IMG/VR virus record: IMGVR_UViG_3300010160_000212
Coordinates: 1-24,706 of that record
Strand: one strand, 5' to 3'
Origin: a virus
Length of the DNA stretch: 24,706 bases
Below the pieces are notes generated by a model that saw only the letters and a program-made list of their open reading frames with translations, was not told the DNA's origin and ran no database searches. The position numbers were made by a program, and so were the translations under genes. Below, piece by piece: positions 1 to 8,062 of this stretch. The first letter of the stretch is position 1; every line of letters begins with the position of its first letter.

Positions 1-249
1 ATAGATTCCACCAATTGGACATCGGGAACGCAAGAATATCCAGTTAGTTTATTTAATCAATCAAGGCCCATTTCAAAATATAAATTAAGTGCAGATGGCA
101 CAGAGGCATTAGTTATTATTTACAATGGATTTAATAATGGCTATACAAAAGTAACTCATACTTTACGATTGCCGGACAAGGCTAATTATCAATTTACGGT
201 TGACACATGGGGAAGTTTTACAACGGTTTTACGTTTAAGTGGTTTATAA
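1..249 (+). CDS. C-terminal part of a probable tail protein
   Basis: An open frame runs in from the left edge and stops at 247-249, leaving 82 residues of a protein whose start lies outside the window. The fragment is polar, rich in Asn, Thr and Tyr, with alternating hydrophobic residues and no membrane segment, as expected for a beta-rich virion protein. I do not recognise the family. A distal tail or baseplate role is inferred only from position: it is followed by a tape-measure-like gene, and the right end of the window runs into the tail genes of what is probably the same circular map. The next start is one base after its stop. Confidence 0.6.
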   Translation: MDSTNWTSGTQEYPVSLFNQSRPISKYKLSADGTEALVIIYNGFNNGYTKVTHTLRLPDKANYQFTVDTWGSFTTVLRLSGL

Positions 250-250
250 G

Positions 251-397
251 ATGATAAAAAATGTATTAAGAATGTTGATGTCTGCGGATCACTACGGAAA
301 GAGTGATTTGATTGAAATAGCTAAAGGAAAATACGAATTACAAACTACTTTGAAAGGTGGATTAAAGCAAATGAAAAGGATATGGAAGATAAAATAA
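251..397 (+). CDS. Small basic hypothetical protein, 48 aa
   Basis: This short frame starts at an ATG directly after the preceding stop and overlaps the next gene by 16 bp in another frame. The product is basic (many Lys, ending KRIWKIK), has no hydrophobic segment and no recognisable domain. The main argument for it is that it fills the space between two clear genes with the tight packing seen throughout this genome. A virion-associated or tail-assembly role would be a guess from location. The downstream gene could instead use a later start, which would not affect this frame. Confidence 0.45.
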   Translation: MIKNVLRMLMSADHYGKSDLIEIAKGKYELQTTLKGGLKQMKRIWKIK

Positions 398-1866
398 TTG
401 AGTTAAAGGTTAAACATAATTTGGATGACGTTGCTACAAAGGTAGACAAGGTTAATCATAAGTTAGAGGAAACCGATAAAAAGGTAGATGAGATATCTGA
501 ATCCACAAAAAAAGCGGAATCCGGAATAGATAAAATGACTAAGTCATTTACCGGTTTAGGCTTGGCTATTAAGGGTGCCGGTATTGGTTTAGCTGTTGAG
601 GGTTTTCAGATGTTCAAAGATACATTGATGTCAAATCAAAAAGTCTTGGATACGTTTAATTCTTCATTAAATGCTACAAGATTAATTTTTTCGGATGTCA
701 TAAAAGTTGTTTCCGGCGATTTATCAATTAGTGAATTCGTTGGAAATCTAGGAAATGTATGGAGTAAAGCAACAGATAAAACAAAATTAGTAAACGATGC
801 AAAATTAGCTGAGGCAGTACAACAAGGATTAGTTGCAAAATATAATCGCTTAGCGGAATTACAAAGGCAAATTAGAGATGATGAATCATTAACATTTGCA
901 CAACGAATAAAAGCTAATGATAAATTAGGAGAAACGCTAAAACAACAAGGTGCAGAGATGGAAAAACTTGCACAGACTCAAATTGATGCAGCGCAAGCAA
1001 ATTTAAATCTAAGTCCGGACAATATTGATTATAAGGTTGCTTTACAACTTGCTAAAAATAATTTAGCTGATATTCAAGATCAAATTACCGGTTTTTATAG
1101 TGAGCAAAAAACCAATAAGATTTCTTTATTAAAAGAACAACAAGCAATTGATAACGAAGGATTGACTGCAGAAATTGATCGAGTTCAAGCAAAGTTTGAT
1201 GCAATGAAAGCGATTGAGGAAAAATATATTACTGAAATCCAAGATTTAAAAGCAAATACAGATCAAGCATCTTTAGACCAATGGACAAAGAGAAGGGAAA
1301 AAGAAATTGATTTATTAGAAGAAGACTTTGCAACTAAAGCAAATTTATATCAATTATTATATACAGAAAAAGCCATTAAACAAACTGCAATTGATAAAAA
1401 ATTAACATTAGAAAGGATTGATCATTTAAATGCTTACGCAGATGCATCTATGGCTGTTGCTCAATTAATAGGACAACAAACTGCAGAAGGAAAGGCTTTA
1501 GCTATTGCTGCATCTTTAATTGCTACTTATGCTGCAATCGCAAAACAATTAGAAACATTTTCCGGTGCCGGAGTTGCAATTCCGGGTTGGGCAATTGCAC
1601 AAGCAATAGCTACCGGAGCAGTAGGATTTGCTCAGGTTCAAAATATTATTGCAACAAATGTACCAGGGGAATCTAATGTCGGTTATACTATGGCAAATAC
1701 TCCTTCCGCACCAAGATTTAATGTAGTTGGAGCAAGTCCAATAAATCAAATTGCACAATCATTAGGTGGGGAAATACCACCAGTAAAGGCTTATGTGGTA
1801 GCTAGTGATGTAACAAGTCAACAAGCATTAGACCGAAATCGGGTAAGTGCCGCAACATTAGGATAA
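382..1866 (+). CDS. Tape-measure-like tail protein (short form)
   Basis: The 494-residue protein is mostly helical and coiled-coil, built like a phage tape measure. A charged heptad-rich N-terminus (about 1-55) is followed by a Gly/Ala hydrophobic stretch (about 58-80, GLGLAIKGAGIGLAVEG), a long charged coiled coil (about 140-360) and a second Ala-rich hydrophobic region (about 370-430). The C-terminus reads AYVVASDVTSQQ, an ending I associate with tape-measure or minor tail proteins of Bacteroidota phages. Such proteins line the tail tube and set its length, but 494 residues is short for the family, so it may be a minor tail protein or one of two tape-measure-like genes. It sits between tail genes and the head protease. 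Confidence 0.6.
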   Translation: MEDKIIELKVKHNLDDVATKVDKVNHKLEETDKKVDEISESTKKAESGIDKMTKSFTGLGLAIKGAGIGLAVEGFQMFKDTLMSNQKVLDTFNSSLNATRLIFSDVIKVVSGDLSISEFVGNLGNVWSKATDKTKLVNDAKLAEAVQQGLVAKYNRLAELQRQIRDDESLTFAQRIKANDKLGETLKQQGAEMEKLAQTQIDAAQANLNLSPDNIDYKVALQLAKNNLADIQDQITGFYSEQKTNKISLLKEQQAIDNEGLTAEIDRVQAKFDAMKAIEEKYITEIQDLKANTDQASLDQWTKRREKEIDLLEEDFATKANLYQLLYTEKAIKQTAIDKKLTLERIDHLNAYADASMAVAQLIGQQTAEGKALAIAASLIATYAAIAKQLETFSGAGVAIPGWAIAQAIATGAVGFAQVQNIIATNVPGESNVGYTMANTPSAPRFNVVGASPINQIAQSLGGEIPPVKAYVVASDVTSQQALDRNRVSAATLG

Positions 1867-1906
1867 TCGAAAATACAACAAAGCAAAATTTAAAGGTTTA
1901 TTGGAT

Positions 1907-2455
1907 ATGAAAATAATCGAATTGATTATCGAAAACGATTTGGATGGAATTGAGGCGATCTCCTTGGTTGAAAAACCGGCGATTGAATCAAATTTTATCA
2001 CATTGGCTAAGGAGTACGAAATGAATTTGGCAGAAGTTGATGGCGAAAAGCACATATTAATGGGCCCGGCATTGATTCCTAATAAAATGATTTTTAGAAA
2101 AGAAGGCGATTTGAAATACCAGGTTTATTTTTCTGAGGCTACGGTAGAGCAAGCAAGCCAAATGTATTTAAAAGCGGGCAATCAATCAAACGCAACATTG
2201 CACCACAAAACAAAGATTGATGGTATGTCCTTAGTTGAATCGTGGATCATTACAAATCCCGAAATGGATAAGTCTAAAGCCTACGGGTTTGATTTACCTA
2301 AGGGAACGTGGATGGTATCAATGAAAGCCGATAATGAAGAAATGTGGCAGAAAGCAAAAAGCGGAGAAGTTAAAGGTTTCTCGATTGAGGGATATTTTGC
2401 GGACAAATTAAGTTTGGAATTATTGCCACAGATTAACGATGAAGATTTAGTTTAA
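1907..2455 (+). CDS. Prohead maturation protease, XkdF-like (S78-type)
   Basis: This 182-residue protein matches the plan of XkdF-like putative phage serine proteases, which cleave scaffold and capsid proteins during head maturation. A short N-terminal ELIIENDLDGIEAISLVEKP segment is typical of the family. A His pair at residues 99-100 precedes a SLVESW motif (about 108-113), and a Ser at 159 lies in GFSIEGYF; His and Ser are the likely catalytic residues. I chose the ATG at 1907 over the in-frame TTG at 1901. The neighbours fit: a coiled-coil protein, a scaffold-like protein and the major capsid protein follow. The family is clear; the catalytic assignment is by position only. Confidence 0.75.
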   Translation: MKIIELIIENDLDGIEAISLVEKPAIESNFITLAKEYEMNLAEVDGEKHILMGPALIPNKMIFRKEGDLKYQVYFSEATVEQASQMYLKAGNQSNATLHHKTKIDGMSLVESWIITNPEMDKSKAYGFDLPKGTWMVSMKADNEEMWQKAKSGEVKGFSIEGYFADKLSLELLPQINDEDLV

Positions 2456-2477
2456 CACATTTTAAATATTTTAGAAG

Positions 2478-2666
2478 ATGGCGAAAAATAGTTACACAAG
2501 TCCAAAAAGCGGTAAACGTGGATGCTTATGCAAAGATGAAACGTATTCACCTGATTGTTGCGATGGCGAGATAATCTCGCAAGGTGTTGGGGCCTTAGTT
2601 GATCAAGTTGTTTCAAATGTAAACAACACGAATGTACCGAGAACATTAGTAACAACAAGTAATTAA
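2478..2666 (+). CDS. Small Cys-rich structural-module protein, 62 aa
   Basis: A short protein with an N-terminal SPKSGKRGCLCKDETYSPDC segment, in which four Cys (CLC and CC pairs) are clustered in the first half and could bind metal or form disulphides. The second half is polar and Val/Asn-rich. Similar small 'GCLC...CC' proteins recur beside head genes in Bacteroidota phages as I remember them, but I know of no defined function. It lies between the protease and the coiled-coil/scaffold genes, with a clean ATG and A-rich leader, so a virion or assembly-factor role is likely. Confidence 0.65.
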   Translation: MAKNSYTSPKSGKRGCLCKDETYSPDCCDGEIISQGVGALVDQVVSNVNNTNVPRTLVTTSN

Positions 2667-2673
2667 AATAAAT

Positions 2674-3036
2674 ATGCAAACAGAAAAATTAGTATTTGAA
2701 AAATTATTTTCTGCTGATAAAGTTGAATTGGAATCGCAGAGAATTGAATTAGGAATAATTCAAGATGCTATACAAAACAGTCAAGATGCTATAAAGGAAT
2801 TTCAAACTGCGTCTTCAATTATTAGCAATGCAAAAAGTAAAGCAGATGTTAATTTAAAAAAATCTATTGCTTTAGGAAATGCTTTTTTAAATGGTGTAAA
2901 TGAAATTAAAAAAACAGCTAAAGCATTCGGAATTGATGTACCTCAAGAAATTTTAAGAGAAGAAAAATTTGCAAATGCAACAATAGTAAGTTCTCAAAAT
3001 TTATTAAAATTTTTAAATCAATTAGAAAAAGAATAA
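2674..3036 (+). CDS. Coiled-coil protein of the head-assembly module
   Basis: The 120-residue protein is almost entirely predicted helix: charged heptads with many Lys, Glu, Gln and Ala, and no Cys, signal or membrane segment. It starts eight bases after the preceding stop and is followed 15 bp later by the scaffold-like gene. A scaffolding-accessory or internal head protein is the natural guess. The gene is visibly more AT-rich than its neighbours, with long runs of Lys AAA and Asn AAT codons, which may mean separate origin. No family recognised. Confidence 0.6.
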   Translation: MQTEKLVFEKLFSADKVELESQRIELGIIQDAIQNSQDAIKEFQTASSIISNAKSKADVNLKKSIALGNAFLNGVNEIKKTAKAFGIDVPQEILREEKFANATIVSSQNLLKFLNQLEKE

Positions 3037-3051
3037 TTAACAAAAATAAAT

Positions 3052-3645
3052 ATGGAATATAAAAGCAAAAAAAACTTGATTAAGGCCGCATTAGGTTTCC
3101 AAGTTAATCTTGCACAAATGAAGTTAGAGGATGGAGTTACCATCGTTGAAGCGGAAGCATTTGAGCCTGATTACTCAATCGGAATCGTAACGGCTGACGG
3201 AATTGTACCGTTACCAGTAGGCGAATACACTTTGGAGGATGGAAAGATTTTATCCGTAAAAGTTGAAGGAATTATTTCAGAGGTAAAAGATGCAATGCCT
3301 GGGGAAGCACCTATGCCAGAGGCACCAGTAGAAATTAATGTCGAAGCAGATTCACAAGCACCACAACCAAAAAGAGTGGTTGAATCGGTTAGCAAAGAAA
3401 CATTTTTTGCAGAAATCGAGAAGTTACGCACGGAATTATCGGCACAAATTAACGAAGTTAAAGCGGAAAATGAATCGTTAAAAGCCGAAAAATTAGCATT
3501 AGAAGTAAAATTAAATAGTCAAGAAGAAGGAGCCGAGCCAATTGTTCAAAATCCTGAAGCTGAAGTAAAAGTACAAGGATTTGCGTACGGACAAAATCAT
3601 CCCGAAACAATTCTTGATAATGTGTTTTCAAAAATATTTTCATAA
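3052..3645 (+). CDS. Probable capsid scaffolding protein
   Basis: This 197-residue acidic protein precedes the major capsid gene by 21 bp, the usual site of a scaffold gene. It has three parts: a folded N-terminal domain (about 1-90), a Pro/Ala/Glu-rich linker (about 80-115) and a coiled coil (about 120-165, with ELSAQINEVKAENESLKAEK). The C-terminal tail, about 185-197, is short and may bind capsid protein. The first domain includes a TLEDGKILSV-type segment also seen in other Bacteroidota phage head proteins. The function is inferred from architecture, acidity and position; scaffold sequences are poorly conserved. It is a likely substrate of the upstream protease. Confidence 0.6.
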   Translation: MEYKSKKNLIKAALGFQVNLAQMKLEDGVTIVEAEAFEPDYSIGIVTADGIVPLPVGEYTLEDGKILSVKVEGIISEVKDAMPGEAPMPEAPVEINVEADSQAPQPKRVVESVSKETFFAEIEKLRTELSAQINEVKAENESLKAEKLALEVKLNSQEEGAEPIVQNPEAEVKVQGFAYGQNHPETILDNVFSKIFS

Positions 3646-3666
3646 CTAATTAAATTAATTTAAAGA

Positions 3667-4620
3667 ATGGCTACTACAACTAGCATTACCACAACCTATG
3701 CCGGTCAATACGCAAATAAGATTATTGCGGCATCATTGCTTTCATCTCCTACCATTGATCGTGGTGGTATTGAGGTAAAACCTAATGTAAATTACAAGCA
3801 AGTTATCAAGCGTGTTGCTACTGATGCAATTTTAAAGGATGCAACATGTGATTTTGATGCAACATCGACAATCACATTAACAGAGAAAATCTTACAACCG
3901 GAAGAATTTCAAGTTAACCTTCAATTGTGCAAAAAAGATTTTGTATCGGACTGGCTTGGCTTGGAGCAAGGATTTTCAGCATTTAAAGTATTGCCTAAAT
4001 CATTCCAAGAGTTCTTAGTAGCTCATGTTGCTGCAAAAGTTGCTGCAAAAAATGAAACTAACATTTGGGAAGGTGTAACGGCTAACGCTGGAGAATTTAA
4101 TGGTTTAACTACATTATTAACAACAGATGCTGCTTTGCCAACTGCTCAAGAAGTTGCAGGAACTACGGTAACGGCTTCTAACGTAATTACTGAACTTGGT
4201 AAAATTGTTGACGCTATTCCAGCTTCATTGTACACAAAGGATGATCTTTACATCTACGTTTCTCAGTCAATTGCTCGTTCTTATGTTCGTGCTTTGGGTG
4301 GTTTTGGTTCTTCGGGCTTAGGTGCTAATGGTACTAACGCAATGGGTACACAATGGTACAATAATGGATCATTAACATTTGACGGAATCAAAATTTTTGT
4401 TGCTGATGGTCTTGCATCTACTAAGGCAATTGCGACACAAAAATCAAACCTTTATTTTGGTACTGATTTATTATCTGATTTGGCTGAAGTTCAAGTGATT
4501 GATATGTCTCCAATGGATGGATCACAAAACGTGCGTATCGTAATGCGTATGACGGCTGGAGTTCAATACGGATTTGCATCTGATATTGTTACTTACGGAA
4601 TTACAAACTCCGCTAACTAA
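3667..4620 (+). CDS. Major capsid protein (HK97-fold type)
   Basis: This 317-residue protein has the features of major capsid proteins of Bacteroidota siphoviruses: a Thr-rich N-terminus (MATTTSITTTYAG), an early IAASLLSSPTIDRGGIEV segment, then mixed alpha/beta domains and a C-terminal MRMTAGVQYGFASDIVTYGI strand region. It has no signal or membrane segment. Its length is in the usual range for an unfused HK97-fold capsid. It follows the protease and scaffold genes and is ended by a strong intrinsic terminator, as expected for the most abundant transcript of the late region. No long cleaved N-terminal delta domain is visible, since the scaffold is a separate gene. Confidence 0.8.
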   Translation: MATTTSITTTYAGQYANKIIAASLLSSPTIDRGGIEVKPNVNYKQVIKRVATDAILKDATCDFDATSTITLTEKILQPEEFQVNLQLCKKDFVSDWLGLEQGFSAFKVLPKSFQEFLVAHVAAKVAAKNETNIWEGVTANAGEFNGLTTLLTTDAALPTAQEVAGTTVTASNVITELGKIVDAIPASLYTKDDLYIYVSQSIARSYVRALGGFGSSGLGANGTNAMGTQWYNNGSLTFDGIKIFVADGLASTKAIATQKSNLYFGTDLLSDLAEVQVIDMSPMDGSQNVRIVMRMTAGVQYGFASDIVTYGITNSAN

Positions 4621-4627
4621 TTAGTTT

Positions 4628-4659
4628 AAAGCACCTCGTTAATTCGGGGTGCTTATTTT
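4628..4659 (+). terminator. Intrinsic terminator after the major capsid gene
   Basis: GCACCTCG (4631-4638) pairs with CGGGGTGC (4645-4652) to give an 8-bp stem with one T-G wobble and a 6-nt loop. The stem is extended by flanking A-T pairs and followed by a T-rich tract. It lies 10 bp after the capsid stop. Confidence 0.85.
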
Positions 4660-4680
4660 TCACATTTAAATACATTCAAT

Positions 4681-5208
4681 ATGCCTTGCGATATTAGTTT
4701 AGGACGGTTAGAGCCTTGCAAAACCAGCGTCGGTGGATTGAGAGCAGTTTACATAATGAACGAAGGTGACGCAACAACGGTCACCTACGATGCAACTGAT
4801 ACGGATGCGATAACTGCAATTGCAGGTACTCCAATCGGTTACAAATACGATTTGAAGGGTTCAAGTTCATTTGAGCAAACCATTAATTCATCTCGTGCAA
4901 ATGGAACTACTTTTTTTACGCAAACGCTTAATTTATCTCTTAAAGGGATTACAAAAAAAGACTTGAAACAAATCAAGTTATTAGCCTATACACGGCCACA
5001 GGTTATCATCGAGGACAATAACGGAAATTTCTTTTATGCCGGATTAAAAAACGGAATGGAAGTAACGGGCGGTTCAATTGTTACGGGTGCTGCAATGGGC
5101 GATTTATCAGGTTTCACGATTACATTAGTTGGCGAGGAGCCGGTACCTGCAAACATCATTACAACATCATTGACATCTGCGGGTGTTACGATTACAGTTG
5201 GAACCTAA
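4681..5208 (+). CDS. Probable tail tube or head-tail structural protein
   Basis: The 175-residue protein begins MPCDISLGRLEPCKTSVGGL, an N-terminus I associate with a conserved structural protein of Bacteroidota phages. It is rich in Thr, Gly and Ile with strongly alternating beta patterns, has no coiled coil or membrane segment, and has a Thr/Val-rich tail (about 155-175) like a small Ig-like or tail-tube extension. Its own terminator follows, and one precedes it after the capsid gene, so it probably forms a separately balanced, abundant transcript. A tail tube protein is the best guess; a head decoration protein is the alternative. Confidence 0.5.
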   Translation: MPCDISLGRLEPCKTSVGGLRAVYIMNEGDATTVTYDATDTDAITAIAGTPIGYKYDLKGSSSFEQTINSSRANGTTFFTQTLNLSLKGITKKDLKQIKLLAYTRPQVIIEDNNGNFFYAGLKNGMEVTGGSIVTGAAMGDLSGFTITLVGEEPVPANIITTSLTSAGVTITVGT

Positions 5209-5230
5209 TTAGGTTTAATTTTAAGAAGTT

Positions 5231-5265
5231 GGAAGGCCGGGCAGAGTTCCCGGTCTTTCCATTTT
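5231..5265 (+). terminator. Intrinsic terminator after the probable tube protein gene
   Basis: GGAAGGCCGGG (5231-5241) pairs with CCCGGTCTTTCC (5249-5260) around a 7-nt loop. The stem is about 11 bp with one bulged base and is followed by ATTTT. It stands 22 bp after the preceding stop. Confidence 0.8.
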
Positions 5266-5297
5266 AAAACAAAATCAGTTTTTTCGGTTTATAGTAT

Positions 5298-5732
5298 ATG
5301 ATTCTATTGAAGCAAATTGCAACGGCCCAACAAATTAAGTTTATTCCGACACGGAGTGGAAGGCCGAATGAGTTAATATTGAAAAATGAAACGACTAGCG
5401 TGCAAAGTCAGTATTATATTGATTGCACGACTGAATCGTTTTACACTAAATTTTCGAAAATTCTTGATTTAAAAGAAGGCCATTTTTATACGTTGACGAT
5501 CAACGAAAATTCCGACAAAACTAATATTGATAATTTTGCGTCGAGGGTTGTGGCGGATGGTGGAACGTATGAAGGGGAATCGTGTTTATACTCGTTTTAC
5601 TCATTGTTTGCCCATACAACTACTTCGGTACACTTGGACAAGGTATTTGTCACAAATCAAGTTATCGACGATTATAGCATAAATAAAAACGAATATCTAC
5701 AAAATTCGTCAAATATAATTTTCTATGAATAG
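5298..5732 (+). CDS. Hypothetical protein upstream of portal, 144 aa
   Basis: A 144-residue soluble protein of mixed alpha/beta character, beginning MILLKQIATAQQIKFIPTR, with several Tyr/Phe-rich strands (about 38-60 and 95-120) and no signal or membrane segment. I do not recognise the family. It overlaps the portal gene by 8 bp, suggesting translational coupling, so a head or neck component (decoration or tail-completion) is plausible. It is the first gene after the second terminator. No convincing promoter is visible in the 32 bp between them, so read-through from upstream or an unrecognised late promoter must serve it. Confidence 0.6.
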   Translation: MILLKQIATAQQIKFIPTRSGRPNELILKNETTSVQSQYYIDCTTESFYTKFSKILDLKEGHFYTLTINENSDKTNIDNFASRVVADGGTYEGESCLYSFYSLFAHTTTSVHLDKVFVTNQVIDDYSINKNEYLQNSSNIIFYE

Positions 5733-7482
5733 GAAAAAAGAAAATAGCGGTTTACATTTTGTTCAATTAGAGGCTTATTCAGCCCCTAAGATGACGGAAA
5801 ACAACCGTGATGCGTGGGTTGGATTTGGCGAGGATAACAATTTCTTTCAGTTTTTGATTGATCGATACAACGGATCAACGACAAATAATGCCGTTATTAA
5901 TAACGTAATAAAATTGATCTACGGACGTGGCTTAGATGCTACGGATTCAAGCAAAAAGCCCAACGAATATGCTCAAATGATGATGCTATTTCGAAAGGAT
6001 ATTGTTAAAAAAGGAGTGGCAGACCTTAAAATGTTGGGCCAATATGCCTATCAATTAATTTACAACAAGTCAAAGGATGCCATCATTCGGGTTGAGCATA
6101 TTCCAGTACAATTATTAAGGGCCGAGAAGTGTAATAAAAAAGGAGAAATTGAAGCGTATTATTATTCTGATAATTGGGAGGATACAAAGAAATTTGTACC
6201 TAAACGCATTTCGGCTTTTGGTTATGGCGATAAAACCTTGGAAATCCTTTATATTGGAAATTATACGGTAGGTCAAAAGTATTATTCAAATGTTGATTAC
6301 ATAGGTGCGATTCCCTATGCTAAATTAGAGGAAGAAATTGCGGATTATTTGATTAACGATGTTCAAAACGGATTCAGCCCGACAAGCGTTGTTAACTTTA
6401 ATAATGGAATACCTGATGAAGAAAAAAGGGAATTAATTAGTCGACAAGTTTCTGCGACATTAACCGGATCGAAGGGTAAAAAAGTTGTCGTTTCATTTAA
6501 TAATGATGAAACCAAAAAGACTACGGTAGATTCTATTCCGCTAAATGATGCGCCGGCACATTATCAATATTTAAGTGAAGAATCAAGGTCGAAAATTTTG
6601 TTAGGTCATGGTGTTGTTAGTGGTTTGCAGTTTGGAATTCCTTCCGCAAATGGATTTAGTTCAAATGCGGATGAACTAAAAAATGCAATTACCTTATTTG
6701 ACAACATGGTAATTCGTTATTTTCAAGATACGTTTCTAGATGGAATTGATAAAGTATTGGCATTTAATGGAATTGCTTTAAATCTATATTTTAGAACTTT
6801 GCAACCTTTGGATTTTGTTGATTTAAACCCTATTGCCGATAAAGCTACGGCTGAGGAAGCTACCGGAGTAAAGTTATCTGAGCATATTGACGAATTAGAA
6901 TTAGAGGAATTTGGCGAATATATTGACCTTAATGAATGGGAATTAATTGATGCAAGGGTTGTTGAAGACATAGATGAAGATACTAGGTTAGATATTGAAT
7001 TGGAGGCAATGAATAACCCTAAAAAATCATTATTTTCAAAATTGTATAATTTTGTAACTACCGGAGTTGCACGACCTGATTTAAAATCTGAGCAAGACGG
7101 TAAATTGTTTATCTCTAGGTATCGTTATGCCGGAGAAACTACGGATAAAAGCCGTCCTTTTTGTGTAAAGATGACACGATTAAACAAACTTTATAGAAAA
7201 GAGGACATTAAATTAATGAGTGATAAAGCAAGTACAAATCCGGGATGGGCACCGAAAGGAAAGAAGACCTATGACATATTTTTGTACAAGGGTGGAGGCG
7301 CTTGCCATCATTTTTGGGTTCGAGAAACCTATAAAAGATTTACTGATCCACGAAAAAAGGGAAGCGAGCAAATAACACCGGCACAAGCAAGGAAGCAAGG
7401 AGAGATATTGCCAACAAATAACAAGTTAGTTTATACGAAGCCGATAGATATGCCCAATAAAGGATTTTTACCAAAAGGATAA
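5725..7482 (+). CDS. Portal protein with a C-terminal accessory domain
   Basis: The 585-residue protein has a portal-like core: an early WVGFGEDNNFFQFLIDRYNG segment (about 31-50), a central region ending in a crown/stem-like SRSKILLGHGVVSGLQFGIP (about 288-307), and a helical stretch to about 430. Portals form the dodecameric ring through which DNA is packaged. After about residue 450 comes a separate basic domain with SRPFC (about 475-480) and a GGGACHHFWVRETY segment (about 520-535). This resembles the Cys/His-rich end of Mu F-like head morphogenesis proteins, and suggests a fusion that replaces a separate F-like gene. The order is unusual: portal follows the capsid gene and is far from terminase. 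Confidence 0.75.
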   Translation: MNRKKENSGLHFVQLEAYSAPKMTENNRDAWVGFGEDNNFFQFLIDRYNGSTTNNAVINNVIKLIYGRGLDATDSSKKPNEYAQMMMLFRKDIVKKGVADLKMLGQYAYQLIYNKSKDAIIRVEHIPVQLLRAEKCNKKGEIEAYYYSDNWEDTKKFVPKRISAFGYGDKTLEILYIGNYTVGQKYYSNVDYIGAIPYAKLEEEIADYLINDVQNGFSPTSVVNFNNGIPDEEKRELISRQVSATLTGSKGKKVVVSFNNDETKKTTVDSIPLNDAPAHYQYLSEESRSKILLGHGVVSGLQFGIPSANGFSSNADELKNAITLFDNMVIRYFQDTFLDGIDKVLAFNGIALNLYFRTLQPLDFVDLNPIADKATAEEATGVKLSEHIDELELEEFGEYIDLNEWELIDARVVEDIDEDTRLDIELEAMNNPKKSLFSKLYNFVTTGVARPDLKSEQDGKLFISRYRYAGETTDKSRPFCVKMTRLNKLYRKEDIKLMSDKASTNPGWAPKGKKTYDIFLYKGGGACHHFWVRETYKRFTDPRKKGSEQITPAQARKQGEILPTNNKLVYTKPIDMPNKGFLPKG

Positions 7483-7485
7483 AAT

Positions 7486-7986
7486 ATGGCAACTGCACTA
7501 TTTGTAAGTCGAGATGAGGTTATAAAGTTTACTGCATTAAATGGGAACATTGATACGGACAACTTTATTCAATGGGTTAAGGTCGCACAAGATATTCACA
7601 TTCAGAATTATCTTGGAACAAAATTATTTAAGAAAATCAATGACGATTTGGTTGCCGGTACATTAACCGGAAACTATTTAACATTAACAAATGTGTTTAT
7701 AAAACCAATGTTGATACATTGGACTATGGTGGAGTATTTACCATTTGCTGCATACACTATTTCAAACAAAGGTGTCTACAAACATAACTCAGAAAATAGT
7801 GATACAGTAATAAAAGACGAAATTGATTTTTTAATTGAAAAAGAAAGGTCAATAGCTGAAAATTACACTAGGCGATTTATTGATCACATGAGTTTTAATA
7901 TGTCATTATATCCGGAATATAACACAAATAGCAATGCAGATGTCTACCCTGATAAAGAATCAAATTTTATCTCATGGCAATTGTAG
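7486..7986 (+). CDS. Head-tail connector / adaptor (gp6-like, DUF6712-type)
   Basis: This 166-residue protein starts 3 bp after the portal stop. It has the all-helical plan of head-tail adaptors: an N-terminal ALFVSRDEVIKFTALNGNID, helices around DNFIQWVKVAQDIHIQNYLG (about 26-45), then a hydrophobic helix at about 68-92. This matches my memory of DUF6712 connector-like proteins of Bacteroidota phages. Adaptors of this kind dock onto the portal ring and close the head before tail attachment. Position directly after portal supports this. The C-terminal 30 residues are polar and probably flexible. Confidence 0.6.
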   Translation: MATALFVSRDEVIKFTALNGNIDTDNFIQWVKVAQDIHIQNYLGTKLFKKINDDLVAGTLTGNYLTLTNVFIKPMLIHWTMVEYLPFAAYTISNKGVYKHNSENSDTVIKDEIDFLIEKERSIAENYTRRFIDHMSFNMSLYPEYNTNSNADVYPDKESNFISWQL

Positions 7987-8062
7987 GGGAAGCTACAAGC
8001 CAAAAGAAGAAAACATTAAAAAATTAAAGGTCTATCTTAATAAATTAGAAAATGGCAAATAG
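7940..8062 (+). CDS. Possible small basic protein, 40 aa, nested between two genes
   Basis: An ATG at 7940 opens a frame ending at 8062 that bridges the otherwise empty 65 bp after the connector gene, overlapping it by 47 bp and the next gene by 11 bp. The product is Lys-rich and ends in a helix (SYKPKEENIKKLKVYLNKLE) with heptad-like leucines. Bridging of the gap and the coherent amphipathic helix favour a real gene; the short length and large overlap argue against it. Its neighbours are structural, so a small virion component is possible. Confidence 0.4.
   Translation: MSTLIKNQILSHGNCRGSYKPKEENIKKLKVYLNKLENGK

Noticed and set aside
1549-1758. Minus-strand open frame over the tape-measure-like gene
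   Set aside because: Its Cys/Ser/Tyr-rich composition is that of an antisense shadow, and all convincing genes are on the + strand. The same applies to the other minus-strand frames (1858-2055, 2452-2679, 3171-3431, 6723-6971, 9930-10142, 14394-14684, 16693-16947, 20986-21207, 24151-24405, 24418-24672).
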